From contig NZ_JBFRXP010000010.1 of assembly GCF_041146875.1 (NCBI RefSeq), forward strand, positions 1 through 64,000: a stretch of 64,000 nucleotides of DNA. Reading direction: 5' to 3'. A model generated the notes under the pieces. It did no database searches and had not been told where the DNA came from. It saw only the letters and a program-made list of their open reading frames with translations. This DNA comes from Igneacidithiobacillus sp041146875. GTDB lineage: Bacteria; Pseudomonadota; Gammaproteobacteria; Acidithiobacillales; Acidithiobacillaceae. Shown in pieces: positions 57,517 through 64,000 of this stretch. Made by a program: the position numbers and the translations under genes. How positions within the stretch are numbered: position 1 is the stretch's first letter; every line of letters starts with the position of its first letter.

Positions 57517-58173
57517 TTACCCCAAAAAACCACGAATTCTGTCAGTAACCGCAGCGCTAGTCCCGTTACCGTCCACTTCTGCGTACCCACTCCTGCCGCG
57601 ATAGAATGAAACAAGCGGGGCAGTTTCAGCCATGTACACCGCGAGACGATGGCGAATCACAGCCGGCTGATCGTCGTCGCGCTGAAAGAGCTCGCCACCA
57701 CAGCGATCACAACAACCATCCACTTTTGGCGGCTGGAAGCGCATGTGGTAGATCGCGCCACAATCGCGACACACGCGCCGCCCAGACAAACGATCGACGA
57801 TTTCCTCGTCCTCCAACACAATGTGCAAAATGTGTCCGATCGACACGCCGGCGATATCCGAGAGAAGCCGGTCGAGACCCTCTGCCTGCACTACCGTGCG
57901 CGGAAAACCATCGAATACGACACCATTCCTCGCGTCATCTTCGCGCAAGCGTTCCGAAACGATACCGAGAATGATCTCGTCATTTACCAGAGCACCAGAC
58001 TCCATTACCGCCTTCGCGCGCTTACCCATTTCGCTACCGGTTGTAACAGAGGCGCGGAGCATATCACCTGTAGAAACGTGAGGCAAGCCCAAATCAGCTG
58101 AGATCACCTTGGCTTGCGTGCCCTTACCGACCCCTGGCGCACCCAGGAGAATAATATGCCCGGCGCCTTTCAT
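57517..58173 (-). CDS. adk: Adenylate kinase (zinc-lid form)
   Basis: A 218-residue adenylate kinase with the P-loop GAPGVGKGTQAK (about 12-23) and the DGFPRTVVQAEGLD motif. The lid has four cysteines (CRDC and CDRC), so it is a zinc-bound lid. It interconverts ATP, ADP and AMP. Three bases after secY. Confidence 0.94.
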   Translation of the reverse strand: MKGAGHIILLGAPGVGKGTQAKVISADLGLPHVSTGDMLRASVTTGSEMGKRAKAVMESGALVNDEIILGIVSERLREDDARNGVVFDGFPRTVVQAEGLDRLLSDIAGVSIGHILHIVLEDEEIVDRLSGRRVCRDCGAIYHMRFQPPKVDGCCDRCGGELFQRDDDQPAVIRHRLAVYMAETAPLVSFYRGRSGYAEVDGNGTSAAVTDRIRGFLG

Positions 58174-58175
58174 GA

Positions 58176-59513
58176 TTACCGCTTACCTTGCTGACCGCTT
58201 TTGCGCAGCAAGCCCTCATAGCGATGCGTCAGCAAGTGACTCTGCAGTTGGGCCATAAGGTCCATCATCACGACAACGACAATCAGTAAACTAGTACCGC
58301 CAAAGTAAAACGGCACGTTATATTCGGTAATTAGGAACTCGGGCAACAAACATACCAAGGTGAGATAAATCGCGCCCCAAAGCGTTAGTCTGCTGAGGAC
58401 TCGATCCATATATTTGGCAGTCTGTTCGCCAGGCCGCAGGCCAGGCACAAACGCACCGGATTTTTTCAGATTGTCTGCTGTCTCGCGGGGGTTAAATACC
58501 ATCGCTGTATAAAAAAACGCGAAGAACACAATGGCGGTAGTAAACACTATGACGTAAAGCGTGCTACCCGGACTCAAAGCCTGTCCAATCCGTGACAACC
58601 ATTCCATTCCGGGAACATTAGCGAACCAACCGGCAAGGGTAGCGGGCAGCAAAAGTATGCTGGTAGCGAAGATCGGCGGAATGACACCAGACATGTTCAC
58701 CTTGAGTGGCATGTGTGTACTTTGCCCACCATAAATCTTCCGTCCAACCTGCCGCTTGGCGTACTGGATCGGAATCCGACGCTGCGCACTCTCCATAAAT
58801 ACCACAAACGCCAACACGAGCAATGCCAAGACGAATATCGCCAAAGCGAAAAGCGGCTGAAATTGTCCTGTGCGCACCAACTCCAACATGGTGGCGAGGG
58901 CCTGCGGTAGCCCAGCAACAATCCCGGCGAAGATGATCAACGAAATACCGTTACCAATCCCACGCTCGGTAATCTGCTCGCCGAGCCACATGAGAAAAAC
59001 CGTTCCCGCAGAGAGCGTGATGGTGGTGGTAAACAGAAATAGCGGGCCAGGATCGATAACCACCGGGACGGATCCGCCATGCATCTTTTCTATTGCAACG
59101 GCAATGCCCAAACCCTGCAAGAGGGACAATACGACCGTGGCGTAGCGGGTGTATTCGGTAATCTTTCGCCGCCCAGCTTCGCCTTCTTTCTTTAGTTCTT
59201 CCAGTTGGGGAACCACAGAGCCGGCCAACTGAAAAATAATTGAGGCGCTAATATATGGCATAATGCCCAACGCGAATACCGTGAGCCGTGACAACGCGCC
59301 CCCGGAAAACATGTTGAACATACCCAGAATCGTGCCTTGTTCCTGATGAAAGAATGAGGCCATAGCTGCGGGGTCAATACCGGGGACGGGGATATGCGCC
59401 CCAATCCGAAACACCAGCAACGCTCCGAGCAAGAACAATATACGTTTACGTAGCTCGGCGATGTTGCCCGCACCCTGTGCGGCATTGCCCAATGCGCCGA
59501 GGGTGTTGGCCAT
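58176..59513 (-). CDS. secY: Preprotein translocase subunit SecY
   Basis: A 445-residue ten-helix channel protein with RILFLLGALLVFRIGAHIPV at the first helix, GIMPYISASIIFQL at the plug/helix 2b region and GGTSLLIVVVVMMDLM near the end. Central pore of the Sec translocon. Complete. Confidence 0.95.
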   Translation of the reverse strand: MANTLGALGNAAQGAGNIAELRKRILFLLGALLVFRIGAHIPVPGIDPAAMASFFHQEQGTILGMFNMFSGGALSRLTVFALGIMPYISASIIFQLAGSVVPQLEELKKEGEAGRRKITEYTRYATVVLSLLQGLGIAVAIEKMHGGSVPVVIDPGPLFLFTTTITLSAGTVFLMWLGEQITERGIGNGISLIIFAGIVAGLPQALATMLELVRTGQFQPLFALAIFVLALLVLAFVVFMESAQRRIPIQYAKRQVGRKIYGGQSTHMPLKVNMSGVIPPIFATSILLLPATLAGWFANVPGMEWLSRIGQALSPGSTLYVIVFTTAIVFFAFFYTAMVFNPRETADNLKKSGAFVPGLRPGEQTAKYMDRVLSRLTLWGAIYLTLVCLLPEFLITEYNVPFYFGGTSLLIVVVVMMDLMAQLQSHLLTHRYEGLLRKSGQQGKR

Positions 59514-59514
59514 C

Positions 59515-59952
59515 TTATTCCTCTACCTGGCCGCCAGCAGCCTCAATGGCCTGCCGTGCACCGGCGCTAACGCGCAGGCCCTTGACCGAAACTGCTGCTT
59601 CCAGCTTGCCCGTGCGGATCACTTTGACTTGGTCAACGTCGCCGCGGACGAAGCGTCGCAACCGCAAGGCTTCAAGATCAACAACCCCACTAATCGCGGC
59701 ACTTTCCAGCATGTCCAGCGTGACTTCGACTACCACCTGAGCCCCGTTGTTGCGGAACCCACGCTTGGGGATACGGCGTTGCAACGGCATCTGGCCGCCT
59801 TCAAAACCGACCTTATGATAACCACCAGAGCGTGCGTGCTGACCTTTGTGCCCGCGGCCGGCGGTCTTACCAAAACCGCTACCGATGCCGCGTCCAACCC
59901 GCACGCGCTCTTTCTTAGCACCCGGCGCGGGAGCAATGGTATTCAATTTCAT
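59515..59952 (-). CDS. rplO: 50S ribosomal protein L15
   Basis: A 145-residue L15 beginning MKLNTIAPAPGAKKERVRVG, with GKTAGRGHKGQHARSGG. The ATG at 59952 overlaps the rpmD stop by four bases. Complete. Confidence 0.94.
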   Translation of the reverse strand: MKLNTIAPAPGAKKERVRVGRGIGSGFGKTAGRGHKGQHARSGGYHKVGFEGGQMPLQRRIPKRGFRNNGAQVVVEVTLDMLESAAISGVVDLEALRLRRFVRGDVDQVKVIRTGKLEAAVSVKGLRVSAGARQAIEAAGGQVEE

Positions 59953-60134
59953 GACTGTTCTTCCCAACGCAAAAGATACGGGACTTTCTTGATCATACCG
60001 CGAACCTCTGGGGTATCACTCAGCTCAACGGTATGTCCGGTGTGACGCAACCCTAAGCCACGCACGGTTGCGCGATGCTTCTCGGTGATCCCAATGAGGC
60101 TACGTACCAGCGTAACCCGTAAGATCTTACTCAT
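59949..60134 (-). CDS. rpmD: 50S ribosomal protein L30
   Basis: A 61-residue L30 (MSKILRVTLVRSLIGITEKH). The ATG at 60134 overlaps the end of rpsE by eight bases; the frame is open further upstream but only into rpsE. Usual length. Confidence 0.93.
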   Translation of the reverse strand: MSKILRVTLVRSLIGITEKHRATVRGLGLRHTGHTVELSDTPEVRGMIKKVPYLLRWEEQS

Positions 60135-60660
60135 GCCCAGCCCCTCCGTGCCCACGGATCTCTTGTAACGTTTTACCACGCTTCATGGCGATCGACTGCG
60201 GACTAGCCAACTTGGAGAACGCGTCGAAGGTGGCGCGAACGACATTGATCGGGTTGTTGGAGCCCAAGGACTTGGCTACCACATTACGCAACCCGACCGC
60301 CTCGCAGACCGCGCGCATCGCGCCACCCGCGATCACACCACTTCCTTCTGGCGCAGGGCGCAGAATAACGCGCGCTGCCCCATGCCGTCCCTCAACCGGA
60401 AACGGGATGGTGCCGCGCATCAATGGCACTTGGGTAAGGTAGCGACGCGCCTGATCCGTGGCTTTTTGGATGCCAGCGGGGACCTCTTTCGCCTTGCCGC
60501 GCCCGAAGCCCACCTTACCATCTCCGTCACCAACCACCATCAGCGCAGCAAACCCGAACTGCCGGCCACCCTTTACAACTTTTGACACGCGGTTGATATG
60601 GATAAGCTTTTCCAACATTCCGTCGCTCGGCTGTTGGCTCTCGCGATTCTCTCTTGCCAT
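60127..60660 (-). CDS. rpsE: 30S ribosomal protein S5
   Basis: A 177-residue S5 with KLIHINRVSKVVKGGRQFGF, GDGDGKVGFGRGKAKEVPAG and the C-terminal SIAMKRGKTLQEIRG. The ATG at 60660 has GGAG eight bases upstream and is preferred to an ATG two codons earlier. Confidence 0.94.
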   Translation of the reverse strand: MARENRESQQPSDGMLEKLIHINRVSKVVKGGRQFGFAALMVVGDGDGKVGFGRGKAKEVPAGIQKATDQARRYLTQVPLMRGTIPFPVEGRHGAARVILRPAPEGSGVIAGGAMRAVCEAVGLRNVVAKSLGSNNPINVVRATFDAFSKLASPQSIAMKRGKTLQEIRGHGGAGHE

Positions 60661-60673
60661 TGTCAATACTCCG

Positions 60674-61027
60674 TCAGAAGGACAGGCCGCTTTCGCGTGC
60701 TGCTTCGGCTAGGGCCTTTACCCGACCATGATAGCGATAGCCGCTACGGTCGAAGGCCACTTGGGTGATACCGAGGCCTTTGGCCTTTTCTGCCACGCGC
60801 TTACCGATAATTGCTGCACTCTCAGCGCTGCTTCCATTCTTGACCGTAGCGCGGACATCTTTCTCCACCGAGGAGGCCTGGGTAAGCACCCGCCCTTGGC
60901 TGTCGTCGATGATTTGTGCATAGATATGTTTGCCGGAGCGATAGACCGCCAAACGGAGTTTGCCTTGGCCGGCGATGCGCGCACGCGTCTTTCTGGCTCG
61001 CCGCAAGCGACTGATGTTCTTGTCCAT
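60674..61027 (-). CDS. rplR: 50S ribosomal protein L18
   Basis: A 117-residue L18 (MDKNISRLRRARKTRARIAG to FDRSGYRYHGRVKALAEAAR). It binds 5S rRNA. The start at 61027 gives the usual N-terminus. Confidence 0.94.
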   Translation of the reverse strand: MDKNISRLRRARKTRARIAGQGKLRLAVYRSGKHIYAQIIDDSQGRVLTQASSVEKDVRATVKNGSSAESAAIIGKRVAEKAKGLGITQVAFDRSGYRYHGRVKALAEAARESGLSF

Positions 61028-61038
61028 TGCTGATCCCC

Positions 61039-61563
61039 TCACTTCTTCTTGGCTTCTTTACGCCGGACCTGCTCGCCAGCATAGCGAACACCCTTGCCCT
61101 TATAAGGCTCCGGTGGCCGATACGCGCGGATATCAGCGGCGACCTGACCGACCATCTGCTTATCCGCTCCACGGATAACGATTTCGGTCTGCGTTGGCGT
61201 TTCAACGGTGATGGCCTCAGGCACCGGGTATTCAACCGGATGTGAAAAACCCAAGCTCAAACCCAATGTCTTTCCTTTGGCCTGGGCACGATAACCAACG
61301 CCGATAATTTCCAGCTTGCGCTCAAATCCTTGGGAAACGCCTTGCACCATATTGGAAAGCAGTGCGCGGGTCGTGCCCGCATGATGTACAACCTCGGCTT
61401 GCCAATTCACATTCGCGCTGTCGCCATCAACATGGATTTCGACACCGGCCTGCAACGGCATCGTAAGCTGACCCTTGGGGCCTTTGACTACGACCTGTCC
61501 CGCGTCCACTCTTACTTCGACACCCTTGGGCAGGATTACTGCTTGTTTTGCTATGCGTGACAT
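61039..61563 (-). CDS. rplF: 50S ribosomal protein L6
   Basis: A 174-residue L6 with two repeated RNA-binding folds (VVVKGPKGQLTMPL and later ADIRAYRPPEPYKGKGVRY) and a lysine-rich end. Complete. Confidence 0.95.
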   Translation of the reverse strand: MSRIAKQAVILPKGVEVRVDAGQVVVKGPKGQLTMPLQAGVEIHVDGDSANVNWQAEVVHHAGTTRALLSNMVQGVSQGFERKLEIIGVGYRAQAKGKTLGLSLGFSHPVEYPVPEAITVETPTQTEIVIRGADKQMVGQVAADIRAYRPPEPYKGKGVRYAGEQVRRKEAKKK

Positions 61564-61572
61564 GGTTCCCCC

Positions 61573-61968
61573 TTAGGCTACGACGCAGAGCACTTCGCCG
61601 CCGATACCTTCGGCGCGCGCCGCGCGATCGGTCATGATGCCCCGGGACGTCGACACAATAGCGATGCCATAGCCGTCGCGCACCCGCGGCAGCTCCTGTG
61701 CGCCACGATAAATACGTACTCCGGGCCGACTGATACGGCGAATTTCGGAGATGACACCCTCACCAGCGTAATACTTCAGGGTAATACGCAGGCTCGGATG
61801 GCCGGCCAAGGTATCGTCTGCAATCTCAGCAATATAGCCCTCTTCCAAAAGGACGCGCGCGATCGCTCGTTTCAGCGTGGAAGCTGGAACCTGTACGAAA
61901 TTTTTGCCTACTGCCTGCGCATTGCGAATGCGCGTCAGCATATCTGCGATAGGATCTGTAATGCTCAT
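61573..61968 (-). CDS. rpsH: 30S ribosomal protein S8
   Basis: A 131-residue S8 beginning MSITDPIADMLTRIRNAQAV with the C-terminal ISTSRG-type motif (IVSTSRGIMTDRAARAEGIG). Often the translational repressor of the spc operon. Confidence 0.95.
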   Translation of the reverse strand: MSITDPIADMLTRIRNAQAVGKNFVQVPASTLKRAIARVLLEEGYIAEIADDTLAGHPSLRITLKYYAGEGVISEIRRISRPGVRIYRGAQELPRVRDGYGIAIVSTSRGIMTDRAARAEGIGGEVLCVVA

Positions 61969-61975
61969 CTTTCCC

Positions 61976-62161
61976 TCACCAACTGCTCTTCACGACGCCG
62001 GGGATATTGCCGGCAGAGGCATGCTTACGCAGGCAAAGACGACAAAGTCCAAACTTGCGATAGTAGCCATGGGCACGCCCGCACAACTGGCAACGATGAT
62101 AGGCGCGAACCTGAAATTTGGGTGTCCGTGCCGCCTTGGCGATCATTGATTTTTTGGCCAT
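61976..62161 (-). CDS. rpsN: 30S ribosomal protein S14, short zinc form
   Basis: A 61-residue S14 (MAKKSMIAKAARTPKFQVRA) with paired cysteines CQLC and CRLC. This is the short zinc-binding type, unlike the ~100-residue zinc-free S14 of most gammaproteobacteria. Confidence 0.94.
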   Translation of the reverse strand: MAKKSMIAKAARTPKFQVRAYHRCQLCGRAHGYYRKFGLCRLCLRKHASAGNIPGVVKSSW

Positions 62162-62174
62162 ACCTTAACTCTCC

Positions 62175-62717
62175 TCAGGCGCGGAACGGCATTTTGAAGG
62201 CTTTGAGCAAACCCAGAGCCTCAGCGTCGTTCTTGGCGGTGGTAGTAAAGGTCACATCCATCCCGCGGAGCCGATCGATCTTGTCGTATTCGATCTCGGG
62301 GAAGATGATCTGTTCCTTTACGCCCATAGAATAGTTACCACGTCCGTCAAAGGACTTTGGCGACAAACCACGAAAATCGCGAATCCGCGGAATGGCAATG
62401 CTCACCAGACGATCGAGAAATTCGTACATACGTTCACCACGCAGGGTGACCATACAGCCGATCGGATACCCGTCGCGGATCTTAAACGCAGCAACCGATT
62501 TGCGCGCCTTGGTAACGATGGGCTTCTGGCCGGCAATCTTGGTCATATCACCAACTGCGGCTTCCAGGACTTTCTTGTCGCCCACCGCTTCGCCAACCCC
62601 CATGTTGATGGTAATTTTCTGCAAGCGCGGGACTTCCATCACGCTCTTGTAGCCGAATTCCTGAATCAGGCGCGGGACGATCTGATCCTTATAAATTTTT
62701 TGCAAACGTGCTTCCAT
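62175..62717 (-). CDS. rplE: 50S ribosomal protein L5
   Basis: A 180-residue L5 with EVPRLQKITINMGVGEAVGD and RGMDVTFTTTAKNDAEALGL. It binds 5S rRNA and contacts S13. Complete. Confidence 0.95.
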   Translation of the reverse strand: MEARLQKIYKDQIVPRLIQEFGYKSVMEVPRLQKITINMGVGEAVGDKKVLEAAVGDMTKIAGQKPIVTKARKSVAAFKIRDGYPIGCMVTLRGERMYEFLDRLVSIAIPRIRDFRGLSPKSFDGRGNYSMGVKEQIIFPEIEYDKIDRLRGMDVTFTTTAKNDAEALGLLKAFKMPFRA

Positions 62718-62731
62718 CTCTACCTGCTCCC

Positions 62732-63052
62732 TCAGTGCTTAGCCAGCTGTTCGCCGTTGCTTTTGAACACACGAACTTTGCTGCCATCAGCGAGGAATTT
62801 GAAACCCACGCGATCTGCCTTGCCCGTCGCCGGGTTATACACCGCGAGTTTGCACAATTGCACCGGGGCTTCCTTTTCCACGATGCCGCCGCCATTACCC
62901 ATGCGGTCAGGCCGTTGATGCCGCTTGATCATGTTTACCTTTTCCACGATGGCACGGTTTTCCTCGGGTAGCACGCGCAGTACTTTGCCACGTTTACCCT
63001 TGTCCTTACCGCTGAGCACCACCACTTCGTCGTCTTTACGAATCTTGCTCAT
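62732..63052 (-). CDS. rplX: 50S ribosomal protein L24
   Basis: A 106-residue L24 with the KOW motif DEVVVLSGKDKGKRGKVL at about 7-24. An assembly initiator of the 50S subunit. Confidence 0.95.
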   Translation of the reverse strand: MSKIRKDDEVVVLSGKDKGKRGKVLRVLPEENRAIVEKVNMIKRHQRPDRMGNGGGIVEKEAPVQLCKLAVYNPATGKADRVGFKFLADGSKVRVFKSNGEQLAKH

Positions 63053-63061
63053 GCGCAGCTC

Positions 63062-63430
63062 CTACAACACTTCAGGCGCGAGCGAAATGATCTTCATAAA
63101 ATTGGCGCCACGCAGCTCGCGGGTGACCGGGCCAAAAATACGCGTACCGATAGGCTGCAACTGATTGTTCAGCAGAACCGCAGCGTTGTTATCGAAGCGG
63201 ATGACGGATCCATCCTCACGCCGCACACCCTTACGGGTACGCACGATCAGGGCATTGTAAACGTCGCCTTTCTTGACCTTGCCGCGCGGCGCAGCATCTT
63301 TGATGCTCACCTTGATCACATCACCGATATCTGCATAACGCCGATGCGAACCACCCAGCACTTTGATACACATTACCTCACGCGCTCCACTGTTATCCGC
63401 CACAGCGAGCCGGCTTTGCATTTGAATCAT
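63062..63430 (-). CDS. rplN: 50S ribosomal protein L14
   Basis: A 122-residue L14 (MIQMQSRLAVADNSGAREVM to RELRGANFMKIISLAPEVL). Overlaps rpsQ by four bases. Confidence 0.95.
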   Translation of the reverse strand: MIQMQSRLAVADNSGAREVMCIKVLGGSHRRYADIGDVIKVSIKDAAPRGKVKKGDVYNALIVRTRKGVRREDGSVIRFDNNAAVLLNNQLQPIGTRIFGPVTRELRGANFMKIISLAPEVL

Positions 63431-63702
63431 GATGCGACTCCTTCAGCAATAGCATGGCCAACCACAGAGACTAGGCGCCACGTTTTGGTCTTGGACAGCG
63501 GCCGACACTCTTCAATGCGGACGGTGTCACCAATTTGGCAGCTATTTTCCTGATCATGGGCGTGGAATTTTTTCGAGCGTCGTATGTACTTTTTGTAGAG
63601 CGGATGCTGAATACGCCGCTCAACGAGAACCACGATAGTCTTATCCATACGGTTACTGACCACGGTGCCCACCAGACTACGGGGATTCTGTTCTGTGCTC
63701 AT
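63427..63702 (-). CDS. rpsQ: 30S ribosomal protein S17
   Basis: A 91-residue S17 OB-fold protein with GTVVSNRMDKTIVVLVERR and IRIEECRPLSKTKTW-like segments. Overlaps rpmC by ATGA. Confidence 0.95.
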   Translation of the reverse strand: MSTEQNPRSLVGTVVSNRMDKTIVVLVERRIQHPLYKKYIRRSKKFHAHDQENSCQIGDTVRIEECRPLSKTKTWRLVSVVGHAIAEGVAS

Positions 63703-63896
63703 TGGCTCACCTTCGCCTTTTTGCTGATCTCGGTACGCACACGCGCGATATCACGGCGAACGCCACGCAGGCGTGCGGTCTTCGCCAGTTGCCCGGTGCC
63801 ATGCTGCATGCGCAGCTTGAACTGCTCTTCGAGGAGCGCAAGCAACTGCGTCTGACACTCGGACGCGGATAGTTTGCTCAAATCTTGTCCTTTCAT
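63699..63896 (-). CDS. rpmC: 50S ribosomal protein L29
   Basis: A 65-residue helical hairpin protein with LLALLEEQFKLRMQHGTGQL and the ARVRTEI end. It overlaps the rplP stop by four bases. Confidence 0.94.
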   Translation of the reverse strand: MKGQDLSKLSASECQTQLLALLEEQFKLRMQHGTGQLAKTARLRGVRRDIARVRTEISKKAKVSQ

Positions 63897-64000
63897 CCCA
63901 TCACCCGCCGTTCTACCACGATGGTCTGTACCGGTAATTTGGCGGCGCCAAGCCGCAGGGCTTCACGCGCAACTTCTTCCGTTACACCTTCCATCTCATA
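63893..64000 (-). CDS. rplP: 50S ribosomal protein L16, C-terminus (partial)
   Basis: The last 35 codons of rplP enter from the right edge: YEMEGVTEEVAREALRLGAA then KLPV and the end VVERRVMG. They match the L16 C-terminus. The stop at 63893-63895 overlaps the rpmC start. Confidence 0.92.
   Translation of the reverse strand, partial: YEMEGVTEEVAREALRLGAAKLPVQTIVVERRVMG

Noticed and set aside
1..64000. tRNA or rRNA genes, insertion sequences, CRISPR arrays, prophage
   Set aside because: No cloverleaf-like segments, transposase or integrase genes, repeat-spacer arrays or phage genes were noticed on reading; a dedicated search was not possible.

Overview
The window looks like chromosomal DNA of a chemolithoautotrophic gammaproteobacterium-like organism, most plausibly Acidithiobacillus or a close relative. 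This is an inference from gene content: a DAB2-type inorganic carbon pump beside a CbbR-like regulator, an HdrA-like sulfur-oxidation fragment, an FeS-type photolyase, a VIT/CCC1 metal transporter and proteobacterial ribosomal proteins. No tRNA, rRNA, CRISPR array, IS element or prophage was seen.

Layout. 0-5.4 kb: dabB-dabA (bicarbonate/CO2 accumulation) with a convergent LysR regulator. 5.5-11.5 kb: a candidate light-response locus. Two minus-strand pairs (SDR + DUF3833; small membrane protein + HdrA C-terminal domain) and a LitR/CarH-like MerR regulator lacking the B12 ligands face a plus-strand operon. That operon encodes a clear photoactive yellow protein (PYP) homologue, an unknown 110-residue protein, a divergent AMP-forming acyl-CoA ligase and an SDR. 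11.5-20.9 kb: an accessory stretch with toxin-antitoxin genes (DUF1778-GNAT, MazEF-like, a Fic protein with its own palindrome), remnants of BrnA and of a second Fic protein, two aldo/keto reductases around a Bcr/CflA transporter with a LysR regulator, and a nitroreductase. 21-29 kb: a seven-gene overlapping minus-strand operon (FAD amine oxidase, DUF1365, CFA synthase, chalcone-isomerase-like protein, GPH transporter, DUF3833 lipoprotein, TspO), divergent from DUF2256 and an FeS photolyase. Such sets are typical light or singlet-oxygen responsive genes in non-phototrophs.

29-47.8 kb: housekeeping. This includes pgl and a VIT transporter, cysM, YdbH/YdbL-like envelope genes, rlmD, an L,D-transpeptidase, a KimA-like permease, nagZ, rpsF-rpsR-rplI-dnaB, pqiABC, alr and radA. 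47.8-54.2 kb: a GAF-PAS-PAS-GGDEF-EAL protein, ssb, and divergent uvrA. 54.2-64 kb: the minus-strand ribosomal cluster from the end of rplP through rpmC-rpsQ-rplN-rplX-rplE-rpsN-rpsH-rplF-rplR-rpsE-rpmD-rplO-secY-adk-infA-rpmJ-rpsM-rpsK-rpsD-rpoA-rplQ.

The most interesting signal ties the second and fourth regions together. A 25-bp element with core GTATA(G/C)TACAAA lies before the HdrA-like gene and before DUF2256-photolyase (20 of 25 bases identical). A related copy lies before the MerR gene (16 of 25), and the right half is exact before the PYP gene (13 of 13). This suggests one regulon in which a PYP-type blue-light receptor may replace the lost B12 photosensing of the LitR-like regulator. 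Class II LitR of Pseudomonas putida, which works with a small LOV protein, is a known analogy.
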